64,000 nucleotides of DNA from Sphingomonas sediminicola (GTDB taxonomy: Bacteria; Pseudomonadota; Alphaproteobacteria; Sphingomonadales; Sphingomonadaceae): contig NZ_CP060782.1 of NCBI RefSeq assembly GCF_014489515.1, forward strand, positions 2,356,001-2,420,000, read 5' to 3'. This document shows positions 54,813-63,169 of the stretch, piece by piece. The translations under genes and the position numbers were made by a program. The notes beneath the pieces were generated by a model. That model was not told where the DNA came from and did no database searches. It saw only the letters and a list, made by a program, of their open reading frames with translations. The number at the start of each line of letters is the position of its first letter. The stretch's first letter is position 1.

Positions 54813-56577
54813 CCGGTTCTTCCTCTTTGGCCGCAAGCGCGGCGAGCATGGCTTCCCCGTAGCGGGCAAGCTTCGCTGCACCAACTCCCTGGACCGTTCC
54901 AAGTTCTGCGAGGCTCCGCGGTCGGGTCGCGGCGATCTCACGCAGGGTCGAATCGTGGAAGATCACATAAGGCGGAACGCCCGCATCTGATGCGAGCTGC
55001 CGGCGAACCTCCCGCAAGGCGTCGAACATCGGGTCGGCGGGTCCCTCGTGGCGGCGTCTGGACGTCCGCTTGCGCGGTGCCGGCAACGTGATCGTCAGCT
55101 CCTGCTCACCCTTCAGGATCGGCTTCGCACCGGGCCCGAAGCTCAGGCCGCCATAGGCATCGGCACGCAAGGCGTCGCGAGCGATCAACGCCCGGGCGAC
55201 CGGCCGGACCAGGGCCAGTTCTTCGGAATTGGCGATCCCAAAAACCGAGAGGCGATCGTGGCCGAAGCTGCGCACCTTCTCATTGTCGTTGCCTGCCAGC
55301 ACGTCCGCGAGGTGCGCGACGCCGAAGCGCATTTCGGTCCGGAACGCCGCGGAGAGCAATTTGCGAGCGACCTCGGTGGCGTCGATCGTCTTGGGCGGGT
55401 CGAGGCAATTGTCGCAATTGCCGCAGGTTTCGGGCGGGTCCTCGCCGAAATGACGCAACAGTACGGCGCGCCTGCAGCCCGGCGTTTCCACGAAGGCCGC
55501 GAGCGCATTGAGACGTTCACGCTCGGCGGGCCGCCGAACCGGCTCGACTTCCTGCTCGATGCGGCTGCGGGCTCGCGCGAAGTCCTCGGCGCCCCAGAAG
55601 AGCCAAGCCTCTGCCGGCTCGCCGTCGCGGCCGGCGCGGCCGGTTTCCTGGTAATAAGCTTCGATCGATTTCGGGATCCCGGCATGGGCGACGAAGCGCA
55701 CGTCCGGCTTGTCGATCCCCATTCCGAACGCAACGGTCGCCGCGATCACCATTTCCTCGGACTCGACGAATGCTGCCTGATTACGGGCCCTAATCGGTGC
55801 TTCGAGACCGGCATGGTAGGTCACCGCCGGCCTTCCGCTTCCCGCGAGTTGTTCGGCGATCCGCTCTGATTTGTCGCGGCTCGGCGCGTAGACGATACCT
55901 GAGCCCGGCTGGCCGGCAAGCAGCGTCTTAAGCTGGGCATTCAGCCCGTCGCGCGGGCGGACGTGATAGCGGATGTTGGGCCGGTCGAAGCCGGCGAGAA
56001 TCAATCCTTCCTCCGGAATGCCGAGTTGAGCCAAGATGTCGGCGCGGGTGCGCTGGTCGGCGGTTGCCGTCAGCGCGAGCCGGGGCACGTCCGGATTGTC
56101 ATCGAGCAGCGGCTTCAGCAGGCGATAGTCGGGACGAAAGTCGTGTCCCCATTCGCTCACGCAATGCGCTTCGTCGATCGCGATTAACGACAGGTTCGTG
56201 CGGCTAATGAGGCGACGAAAAGCTTCGCCGGTCGCCCGCTCCGGCGCGATGTAGAGCAGGTCGAGCTCGCCCGACTTGAAGCGCTGGACCGTCTGTTCCC
56301 GGTCGGCATCCGCCGAGGTCAGCGACGCGGCGCGAAGCCCAATCGCGTCGGCGCTCCGGATCTGGTCGTGCATAAGCGCGATCAGCGGCGAGATGACAAG
56401 CGCGGCGCCTTCGCGGGCGATGGCGGGCAGCTGGTAGCAGAGCGACTTGCCCGCTCCCGTGGGCATCACCGCGAGCGTGTGCCGGCCGGCAAGCACTCGG
56501 TCGACGACGTCTTCCTGGACCCCGCGGAAATGGTCGAAGCCGAAGACTGTGTGGAGGATTTCGGGAACGCTACTCAC
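54793..56577 (-). CDS. recQ: ATP-dependent DNA helicase RecQ
   Basis: An intact 594-residue RecQ. Motif 0 (FGFDHFRGVQEDVV), Walker A in VMPTGAGKSLCYQLPA, DEAH in IAIDEAHCVSEWGHDFR, TATAD, FDRPNIRYHV, and YYQETGRAGRDG are present, followed by the zinc-binding region (GCRRAVLLRHFGE, CGNCDNCLD), winged helix, and a single C-terminal HRDC domain (FDALREVRRQLASDAGVP). It unwinds recombination and fork intermediates (3'-5'). Confidence 0.97.
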   Translation of the reverse strand: MSSVPEILHTVFGFDHFRGVQEDVVDRVLAGRHTLAVMPTGAGKSLCYQLPAIAREGAALVISPLIALMHDQIRSADAIGLRAASLTSADADREQTVQRFKSGELDLLYIAPERATGEAFRRLISRTNLSLIAIDEAHCVSEWGHDFRPDYRLLKPLLDDNPDVPRLALTATADQRTRADILAQLGIPEEGLILAGFDRPNIRYHVRPRDGLNAQLKTLLAGQPGSGIVYAPSRDKSERIAEQLAGSGRPAVTYHAGLEAPIRARNQAAFVESEEMVIAATVAFGMGIDKPDVRFVAHAGIPKSIEAYYQETGRAGRDGEPAEAWLFWGAEDFARARSRIEQEVEPVRRPAERERLNALAAFVETPGCRRAVLLRHFGEDPPETCGNCDNCLDPPKTIDATEVARKLLSAAFRTEMRFGVAHLADVLAGNDNEKVRSFGHDRLSVFGIANSEELALVRPVARALIARDALRADAYGGLSFGPGAKPILKGEQELTITLPAPRKRTSRRRHEGPADPMFDALREVRRQLASDAGVPPYVIFHDSTLREIAATRPRSLAELGTVQGVGAAKLARYGEAMLAALAAKEEEPDVAPAG

Positions 56578-56613
56578 GCCCCGTCCATAGCGTGCGGGAC
56601 GAGCTTGTCGAAA

Positions 56614-58432
56614 CTACTCGGCGGCTTCCGCGGCTTCTTCGAGGACGCGCTCGGCCGCCTGGCGATACCAGAGATCGGCGTAAAGGCCGCCGCGATCGAG
56701 CAGCTCCTCGTGGGTGCCGAGCTCCGCCACATTCCCGTCCTCCAGCACGGCAATGCGATCGGCTCCGACCACGGTCGAGAGACGGTGCGCGATGATGATG
56801 GTCGTGCGGTTGCGGGCGATCCGCTCAAGCGTCTCCTGAATCGCCTGCTCGGTGCGACTGTCGAGCGCGCTGGTCGCTTCGTCCAGCACGAGGATCGGGG
56901 ATTCTTGAGGAGAGTTCGGGCGATTGCGACGCGCTGCTTCTCGCCGCCGGACAACTTGAGACCACGCTCGCCGACCATCGATTGATAGCCTTGCGGAAGC
57001 GAGTTTACGAAATCGTGGATGGCGGCGCCTTTGGCCGCTCCTTCGATCTCGTCCTCGGACGCTTCGGCGCGACCGTAGGCAATGTTGTAGCCGATCGTGT
57101 CGTTGAACAGGACCGTGTCCTGAGGGACGATTCCGATCGCGGAACGGAGCGAGCGCTGCGCGACCTCGGCAATGGGTTGTCCGTCGATGAGGATGCGCCC
57201 GGCGGTCGGATCATAGAAGCGGTACATCAGACGGGCGAGGGTCGACTTTCCCGCTCCCGAAGGCCCGACGACCGCGAGGCTCGTCCCGGCGGGAATGTCG
57301 AGATCGATGCCCTTCAGGATCTCGCGGCCCGGCTCGTACCCGAAGCGCACGCCTTCGAACCGAACGTTGCCGCGCTTCACTTCAAGGGCAGGCGCGTCCG
57401 CAGCATCGACGACCTCGGCGGGCGTATCGAGCAATCCGAACATCGCCTCCATGTCGATCAGGCCCTGCCGGATCGAGCGATAAACCCAGCCGAGCATGTC
57501 CAGCGGCCGGAAAAGCTGCATCAGAAGCGAGTTCACGAGCACTACGTCGCCAGGCGTGAATTGGCCGCGGCTCCAACCCCAGACCGTAAAGATCATGGCG
57601 CCGGCCATCATCAGATTGGTGATGAAGGACTGGCCGATGTTGAGCCACGCGAGCGACGTTTCGTTTCGAACGGCGGCGTTCGTGAAGGCGCCGATCGCCT
57701 CGTCGTAGCGCTTCGCCTCGCGCTCCTCCGCACCGAAATATTTGACGGTCTCGTAGTTGAGCAGGGAATCGACCGCGCGCCCGATCGCCTTGTTGTCGAC
57801 TTCGTTCATGTCGCGCTGGATCTGTGCGCGCCAGTCCGTGACCTTGCGCGTGAAGGCTATGTAGATCGCCACCATCACAAGGGTAGCGGCGACGAGCCCT
57901 CCGCCGAATTTGACGAAGAAGATGGCGCAAATCGCGACCAGCTCGATGATCGTCGGGCGATGTTGAAGAGGAGGAAGTAGAGCATCATGTCGATGCTCTT
58001 TGTCCCGCGCTCGACGATCTTGGTCAGCGAGCCGGTCCGGCGTTCCAGGTGAAATCTCAGACTGAGGTCGTGGATGTGGCGGAACACCTGGCCCGATAGC
58101 CGCCGGGCGGCCCCCTGACCGACCTTCTCGAACAAGGCGTTGCGGAGATTGTCGGCGAGGACTCCCGCGAAGCGAGCAGTCGCATAGGCAGCGACCAATC
58201 CGGTCACGACGCCGGCGGCCACCGCGGGACCCGACATGCGGTCGATAACCGCCTTGTAGGCAAAGGGCATGACCAGCACGGCTGCCTTGCCTGCAAGGAC
58301 GAGGACCACCGCGGCGATTACCCTCGCCTTCAGCTCCGTCTGACCCTTAGGCCAAAGCATCGGGAGGAAGCGCACGAGGGTGTGGAAACCACCCTTTGCT
58401 TTCTCCTGATGCTGTCCCTCTGCCGATGCCAT
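56614..58432 (-). CDS. ATM1-type ABC exporter (fused permease-ATPase), two frameshifts as sequenced
   Basis: The restored product of about 606 residues has six membrane helices ([40 protein letters not shown]) and an ATPase with Walker [17 protein letters not shown], signature [16 protein letters not shown] and Walker [16 protein letters not shown]. It matches the ATM1/ABCB7 family of glutathione-conjugate exporters linked to Fe-S and thiol homeostasis. Losses at GGG 57955-57957 (restoring [13 protein letters not shown]) and GGGG 56897-56900 (restoring KNPPILVLDE) explain the breaks. Upstream of recQ by 36 bp. Confidence 0.93.
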
Positions 58433-58545
58433 CCGGGCCTAGGTAGGAGTGCGTATGGCCCGCGGCAAATGACGTATGCGAAACAAGTGGAACTGGAGTG
58501 GGATTCGGCTGTTTTGCGGACAAGTTCTCGAGCGGGTTTTTCCAA

Positions 58546-58797
58546 ATGGAACCAGTCTATTACGTCATCGCGATCCTGGGCTGCTCCGACGGCTCGGCAC
58601 AGTGCACGCCAGTGGCGACGATGCCGACGCATTATTCGTCCCATGAAGCCTGCTCCGCCGGCACTCAGCAAGCGCTTTTGACGAACAACGAGTTCGATTT
58701 TCCGACGCTCGTAGCCGAGTGCCGGGCGACTGATCCGCGGACCATCGCCGCCAAGGACTCTTCGGACAAGGCACCGGCGAACTCACTTCGCGGCTGA
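58546..58797 (+). CDS. Hypothetical Cys-containing small protein
   Basis: An 83-residue frame from ATG 58546 (MEPVYYVIAILGCSDGSAQC) with four Cys (GCSDGSAQC, EACSAG, AECRA) and a hydrophobic opening that may be a signal or membrane segment. I recognise no domain. Similar short Cys-containing frames with this type of N-terminus occur in sphingomonads, and its even codon use supports coding. Upstream is the exporter start on the other strand; downstream lies the sigma-54 promoter region. Function unknown; periplasmic with disulfides is possible. Confidence 0.6.
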   Translation: MEPVYYVIAILGCSDGSAQCTPVATMPTHYSSHEACSAGTQQALLTNNEFDFPTLVAECRATDPRTIAAKDSSDKAPANSLRG

Positions 58798-58822
58798 GCT
58801 TTCCCTCATGGCCTAATCTTGG

Positions 58823-58870
58823 CCCAATCCAATTGGGAAAATCTCCCAACAGTCAGCGCGAATTGCGCCA
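58823..58870 (+). promoter_or_regulatory. Clustered inverted repeats upstream of the sigma-54 promoter (enhancer-site candidates)
   Basis: CCCAAT-N3-ATTGGG (58823-58837) overlaps TTGGGA-N5-TCCCAA (58833-58849), and a third short repeat GCGC-N5-GCGC follows at 58856-58868. They lie about 80-130 bp upstream of the expected start of the sigma-54 transcript, the usual distance for enhancer-binding-protein sites. AATTGCGCCAACT loosely recalls PspF-type sites as I remember them; I could not compare it. The first repeat could also act as a weak hairpin after the hypothetical gene. Confidence 0.35.
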
Positions 58871-58923
58871 ACTGCTAGCCAAGCAGCCACTCTCTTCTAC
58901 TGAAAAACAAAGATAATTTCGAA

Positions 58924-58940
58924 TTGGCACGCTCCCTGCA
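58924..58940 (+). promoter_or_regulatory. Sigma-54 (-24/-12) promoter for the small protein-pspC unit
   Basis: TTGGCACGCTCCCTGCA matches the RpoN consensus TGGCAC-N5-TTGC closely, and the invariant GG (58926-58927) and GC (58938-58939) are exactly 10 bases apart. It sits 54 bp before the ATG of the 35-residue protein, with pspC next. RpoN control of phage-shock genes is well established in enterobacteria. I infer that this unit is RpoN-dependent and needs an enhancer-binding protein encoded elsewhere. Confidence 0.75.
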
Positions 58941-58993
58941 TTGTTAGCGGCGTGGGGCTCACGTCGAGCCGCACATCAAAAAGGGAGACTGAA

Positions 58994-59101
58994 ATGTTTG
59001 CTCTGACTTCTGCTCGCGACACCGCCACTGCCTTCGCAGCCGCTTTCATCACCGCCATGCTGTTCGTCAGCACCGCGACCAGCGCGTTCCCGATTGCGTA
59101 A
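58994..59101 (+). CDS. 35-residue hydrophobic small protein upstream of pspC
   Basis: ATG 58994 follows a good AGGGAGA at 7 bases. The product, opening MFALTSARDTATAFAAAF and ending TSAFPIA, is one hydrophobic helix of about 25 residues with a short charged N-terminus. It is too small to be a domain family but has a clear start, RBS and promoter, and a pspC gene 25 bp downstream. Very short frames in this position recur in sphingomonads, as I recall. It is likely an inner-membrane peptide of the envelope-stress unit. Secretion cannot be excluded. Confidence 0.65.
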   Translation: MFALTSARDTATAFAAAFITAMLFVSTATSAFPIA

Positions 59102-59126
59102 CGAACCTCAGCACAAGGAATTCGAA

Positions 59127-59312
59127 GTGAACGGTCGTTTTGTTCTCAACAGGACCCAAGGCAAGGTGATGGGCGTGGCCGCCGGCCTTGCCGACTGGAC
59201 CGGCATCGATGCACTTCTGATCCGCCTCGGAATGGTCGCAGCGCTCCTGCTGACCGGGCCGGTGGTGATCCTGTTCTACGTTCTCACGGGATGGTTAGCG
59301 TCGGACCGTTGA
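59127..59312 (+). CDS. pspC: PspC domain protein
   Basis: A 61-residue protein from GTG 59127 (AAGGAA six bases before). The PspC motif is clear: GRFVLNRTQGKVMGVAAGLA, DWTGIDALLIRL and a terminal membrane helix (MVAALLLTGPVVILFYVLTG). PspC is an inner-membrane regulator or effector of the phage-shock envelope-stress response; this copy is the bare core domain, shorter than the E. coli protein. No pspA, pspB or pspF lies in the window. Confidence 0.88.
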   Translation: MNGRFVLNRTQGKVMGVAAGLADWTGIDALLIRLGMVAALLLTGPVVILFYVLTGWLASDR

Positions 59313-59343
59313 TCCCGCGCTAACCTTCCCTAACCTCTCATTT

Positions 59344-59778
59344 GTGATTGAGGGCCCGGATCCGTTTCAGCTGCAACGCTTCGTCCATGCCCAGCAAGGT
59401 ACGTTCGAAATTGCGCTGACGGAATTGCAGACCGGAAGGAAACAGAGCCACTGGATCTGGTTCATCTTCCCGCAGCTCGCCGGACTGGGCCGAAGCCCAA
59501 CCGCAACCGTCTATGGAATAGGGTCCATTCATGAGGCTCGCGCCTACCTGGACCACCCGGTCCTTGGAGACCGCTATCGCAAGGCGGTCGAGGCAATACT
59601 TTCCTGGGCCGACAGAAAATCCGCCGTTGAGGTCCTTGGCGAGGTCGACGCGATGAAGTTTCGATCGAGCCTCACTTTATTCGAGCGCGTATCGGGCGAC
59701 CCGCTCTTCGCACGCGCCCTAGACGCATTTTACGATCGACCAGACCAAGCGACGCTTCAGCTTATCGGCCGCAACTAA
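59344..59778 (+). CDS. DUF1810 family protein
   Basis: A 144-residue cytoplasmic protein from GTG 59344. The family pattern is evident: DPFQLQRFVHAQQGTFEIAL, the invariant SHWIWFIFPQLAGLG, ARAYLDHPVLGDRY and MKFRSSLTLFERV. The conserved S-H-W-x-W-F-I-F-P-Q box is diagnostic. No function is established. It is 31 bp downstream of pspC and may be carried on that transcript. Confidence 0.9.
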   Translation: MIEGPDPFQLQRFVHAQQGTFEIALTELQTGRKQSHWIWFIFPQLAGLGRSPTATVYGIGSIHEARAYLDHPVLGDRYRKAVEAILSWADRKSAVEVLGEVDAMKFRSSLTLFERVSGDPLFARALDAFYDRPDQATLQLIGRN

Positions 59779-59783
59779 CCCAG

Positions 59784-60296
59784 CTACTCCGGCCCTGCGC
59801 AGCCCCGCCTTTCATCGCCTCCGATCTTCAGCGTTACAGCGATCGGATAGGTGCGGTCGGACATTCCATCGGAGCACCCCGCTTCGGGCCTCGTCGCCAG
59901 AATGAAGCGATCCTTGCCGAGCGATCCGCTCCACTCGCCTGTCTCTCGAGTGCCCGTGAACTTAGTCCAGATCCTGATGCCCTTCTGATTCTCCGGCGTG
60001 CTGTAGGTGACGCATCGGCCATCCACGTCGGCGCTCCAGAAGGGCTCCGTGCCCACCGCCTTCAGACGATTCGGGCCTATCTCCTTGCCGTTCTGGATCC
60101 TGCAGGGGCTTGCGCTCGATGGTGTTGCACTGTCCCGCGGGACAGCTTCTGCCACAACATTGCTTTCCGCAATTGGTGGGACAACCCGGTTGACCTGCTC
60201 GACCTCGTTCGCCGGTACTAAATTGCTCTCGGCCGCGTCGCGTTGGCCGCAGGCCGCCAACAATAAGCCAATCATCACGATGTTCGTGCGCCGCAC
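59784..60296 (-). CDS. Lipoprotein with COG3650-like (GTEPFW) domain
   Basis: A 170-residue lipoprotein: signal peptide ending in the lipobox LLAAC (MRRTNIVMIGLLLAACGQRD), a Ser/Pro/Val-rich linker, then a domain with the conserved AVGTEPFWSADVDGRCVTYS and a C-terminal DRTYPIAVTLKIGGDERRGC. The G-T-E-P-F-W motif is typical of COG3650-type predicted membrane proteins, sometimes next to META/HslJ domains. A conserved Cys pair may form a disulfide. Role unknown. Confidence 0.82.
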   Translation of the reverse strand: MRRTNIVMIGLLLAACGQRDAAESNLVPANEVEQVNRVVPPIAESNVVAEAVPRDSATPSSASPCRIQNGKEIGPNRLKAVGTEPFWSADVDGRCVTYSTPENQKGIRIWTKFTGTRETGEWSGSLGKDRFILATRPEAGCSDGMSDRTYPIAVTLKIGGDERRGCAGPE

Positions 60297-60384
60297 CGAT
60301 GACCCCTCTAGCTACAAACGGGAGCGATGTTGGCTTCTGCAACGTTCCTTGGCTAGGTTCCATCACCCGATAGAGGAGAGTCGC

Positions 60385-60909
60385 ATGCGCAAGTGGCTAA
60401 CGGCCTTCGTGATAGCCGCAGCAGTGGCAACGCCCGCAGCAGCTGCTCTACCAAATGGATCGAAGGCACCCGACTTCACCACCACGGGTGCCGTCGGCGG
60501 CAAGGCCTTCAAGCTTCACCTCGCGGACCAGCTCCGCAAGGGCCCGGTCGTGCTCTACTTCTTCCCTAAGGCATTCACTAAAGGCTGCACGCTGGAGGCT
60601 CACGCGTTCAGCGAAGCGGCGAAGGAATTCCGGAAAGCGGGAGCGCGGGTCATCGGAATGTCGGCGGACGACCTTCCGACGCTGCAACGTTTCTCGGTCG
60701 AGGCCTGCCGCAGTGCTTTCCCCGTGGCCACCGCGACTGTCGAAACGCAGAAGGCCTATGACGTGGCCTGGGCCGAGCATCCTGGGCTCACGACCCGGAC
60801 ATCCTACGTCATCGACCGCCGGGGTCGGATCGTCATGGTCCACGATGATCTCGACTGGAGCCAGCACGTCGCCAAGACGCTCGAGGCCGTAAAAGCGCTG
60901 AAGCGCTAG
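60385..60909 (+). CDS. Periplasmic peroxiredoxin (AhpC/TSA, BCP-like)
   Basis: From ATG 60385 (GAGGAGAG upstream) the protein has 174 residues: a signal peptide (MRKWLTAFVIAAAVATPAAA) and then the peroxiredoxin fold. The peroxidatic Cys lies in YFFPKAFTKGCTLEAHAF, and a second Cys in VEACRSAFPV may resolve the disulfide. It resembles thioredoxin-dependent BCP/PrxQ but is exported, which is unusual for that group, so a periplasmic reductant would be needed. It overlaps the convergent membrane protein end by 4 bp. Confidence 0.9.
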   Translation: MRKWLTAFVIAAAVATPAAAALPNGSKAPDFTTTGAVGGKAFKLHLADQLRKGPVVLYFFPKAFTKGCTLEAHAFSEAAKEFRKAGARVIGMSADDLPTLQRFSVEACRSAFPVATATVETQKAYDVAWAEHPGLTTRTSYVIDRRGRIVMVHDDLDWSQHVAKTLEAVKALKR

Positions 60910-62678
60910 CGGTTCACCCGCCACATGCGGAATGGCGAATCCTTCGGAAGGCTGACGGGCGTCAGCCATGTCGGGACGCGGCCCTTCGAGAGCTGGCTGT
61001 AGAAGCCATTGGGCGCCTCGGATGTGAAGATCGTCGCGGAGGCCATGTTCGGGCAGACCAGCAAATAGTCGGAGCGGTACTTGGCCATGATCCGATGCGC
61101 CTGCGCCTCGTCGCCCCTGAATGCATTCATGACGTCAGCGATCTGATCTCCGTTGCGATGGTAAGGACCCGCTACGGCATCGTGATGGGTCACTGTGATG
61201 ACTCTTGGGCCGAGATCGATGAAGGTGAAGACCATGCCCTTCGGCTGCTTCGCCACGGGTTTCAGGCCCCAAAGCGAAACGCACTGCCGGTTGGCCTTGT
61301 CGACTGCCAGCTCCACCGGCTTCTTCTTCCTCACCGGGTAGAAATAGCTCGCAGCGGGCGCCGCCGCGCCGAGACCCAACGCAACAAGCAGAAATGTTCC
61401 GAGAACGCGAACAGCTGAATTCTTTGATTTCCACGTCCAAGGCACCGCGGCCCATAGCAATGCAATCGCTCCAGCCAGGCCAAGGACCTGAGCTGCCGGG
61501 CCAGTCCGGGTCTGCCACAGCAGGAGCAATGTCGCGGCCGTAAGTGGTGCGGCCACCGCAAGGATCCGCCGCAACAGATCCGGATCCTGCCGCCGCGTCC
61601 AGGCGAGAAGAAACCAGCCGATCATGCCGGTCACGGGAATTGCAGCGACCGCGACCGCGGTCTGCCATCCATGGCGATAGAGAGGCCGCGCCTCGCGAAC
61701 ATGGCTCAGCCAAAGCCGCTCCACCTCGGGAGAAATGCCCTCGAGCCGCGAAAGGCAATGCGGCCACATCAATGCATGGAAGGCCGCGACCACGATACCC
61801 GCCGCTGCCGCCATGGCCAGGCGGCGTTTCCAGTCGGCCGGCGAGAACATTGTCAGGCCGAAAAGCAACGCCGAGCCCAGCAAGGCATCCGAAAGCCATA
61901 CCGGGGAAAGCGCATCGCAGACCGGCGCGCGATTGGCGTACGAAGCGAAGACGATGAACCCGATCGCCGTCCCGCCGCCCATCGCAGCGGCATAGGTCGA
62001 GAGCCGCTTCCGTTCATTTGCATCAGAGACCCAAAAGAGCCCCATCGCCGCGCCGATGACCGCGATGTAGATCACCATTTCGAGGCCGATCCACAGTGAC
62101 ATTGCCGAGGCAATGCCGGCTACTGCCCCACCTCTTGCTCTCTTAGGATCAGCGACCCCAGCCACCGACAGCGCCAGCAGCGCTAGCTGCCACCCATGGT
62201 GGTCGATCCGTGCCGGCATGAACATCCCGGTGGCCGACCCGGCATAGAAGAGGGTGATGAAAGCGAGCGGATAGGCGCGACGATCAATGAGCCTCCGCGT
62301 AATCAGGGAGACCGAAACGAGGAGCAGCAGCAGCGGCAACATCGGTGCTATCGCGATAGCCGTGCGCTCAGCATCGACGCCGCCAACCAGCGGACGCAGC
62401 GCTAGGATGATCCCGGCGATCGGCAGGTCCACGAGCCGGGACCAGTGGATGTTAGCGCCGAAGGGCGGATTCAGCCGATACTGGCGAAGGTCGAACCAGT
62501 CCTGCCCCGCCAGCAGGGCCCGAACCTGGCTCATCCGCATATTGTCATCGGTATCAGGTAGCGAGAAATACTGGATCGTGTTCCAGCGATCCATCACGAA
62601 GTAGGTGCACAAGGCTAGCCAGGTGCCGACCACAACCCATTTCCAGTAGCGGTCGAGCAAATCGAAAACGCGGTCCAA
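60906..62678 (-). CDS. GT-C-like integral membrane protein (oligosaccharyltransferase-like)
   Basis: A 590-residue protein with about 11-12 membrane helices and a C-terminal periplasmic domain. The first external loop holds LPDTDDNMRMSQVRALLAGQ, with acidic residues where GT-C transferases of the STT3/PglB/ArnT group carry theirs, then an RLNPPFGANIHWSRLVDLP segment. Many database entries call such proteins 'AcrB/D/F family', which I think is wrong as no RND features are present. Divergent from gtrA and a GT2 gene, it may be the acceptor-modifying enzyme that uses the polyprenyl-linked sugar they provide. Confidence 0.68.
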   Translation of the reverse strand: MDRVFDLLDRYWKWVVVGTWLALCTYFVMDRWNTIQYFSLPDTDDNMRMSQVRALLAGQDWFDLRQYRLNPPFGANIHWSRLVDLPIAGIILALRPLVGGVDAERTAIAIAPMLPLLLLLVSVSLITRRLIDRRAYPLAFITLFYAGSATGMFMPARIDHHGWQLALLALSVAGVADPKRARGGAVAGIASAMSLWIGLEMVIYIAVIGAAMGLFWVSDANERKRLSTYAAAMGGGTAIGFIVFASYANRAPVCDALSPVWLSDALLGSALLFGLTMFSPADWKRRLAMAAAAGIVVAAFHALMWPHCLSRLEGISPEVERLWLSHVREARPLYRHGWQTAVAVAAIPVTGMIGWFLLAWTRRQDPDLLRRILAVAAPLTAATLLLLWQTRTGPAAQVLGLAGAIALLWAAVPWTWKSKNSAVRVLGTFLLVALGLGAAAPAASYFYPVRKKKPVELAVDKANRQCVSLWGLKPVAKQPKGMVFTFIDLGPRVITVTHHDAVAGPYHRNGDQIADVMNAFRGDEAQAHRIMAKYRSDYLLVCPNMASATIFTSEAPNGFYSQLSKGRVPTWLTPVSLPKDSPFRMWRVNR

Positions 62679-62747
62679 GCCTTGCCTCTTTTTAAAGGGT
62701 TTCCTGCTGTAGCGGGGCGCGGCTACAGAGCAAGCAGACTGCCACGC

Positions 62748-63169
62748 ATGACACTCTCCGAACTGCTACCACTCGATAAAGAGCATCGCGCCGTGCTGCT
62801 GCAGGCGGCGCGCTATGGGTTCGCAGGGTTCGTCATCACAGTGCTTTTCTCGATCAGCTACTGGGCGGTGACCGATTTGCTCGGCGTCGACCCAATGATC
62901 TCGCTGACCCTAGTCTTCCTCGTCTTCTCCGGAATATCCTATTTCGCCCACGGAGCCTTCAGCTTTCGGGGCCACGGGTCGAGGGATCAGCAGCATATCC
63001 GCGCAACCCGCTTCCTGTTAGTCAACATCATCGGTTTCCTGCTGAACCAGTTCTTCGTGTGGATGCTGGTCAAACAACTCGGCGGGCCGACGTGGTGGCC
63101 GATCATCCCTTCATTTTCGTCACGCCATGGGTCACCTTCGCGTTGCACAGGCGATGGGTTTACGGATGA
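62748..63169 (+). CDS. GtrA family flippase, frameshifted as sequenced
   Basis: The restored product is about 140 residues with four membrane helices (ARYGFAGFVITVLFSISYWA; MISLTLVFLVFSGISYFAHG; RFLLVNIIGFLLNQFFVWML), matching the GtrA/DPMS flippase family, which moves polyprenyl-phosphate sugars across the membrane. One C missing at CCC 63107-63109 gives the restored ending PFIFVTPWVTFALHRRW. ATG 62748 is chosen because homologues start there. Its stop overlaps the GT2 gene (ATGA). Confidence 0.87.

Noticed and set aside
60906..62678. Naming the 590-residue membrane protein an AcrB/D/F efflux pump
   Set aside because: It lacks the RND duplication, size and periplasmic porter domains; helix layout and the acidic first loop fit GT-C proteins better.
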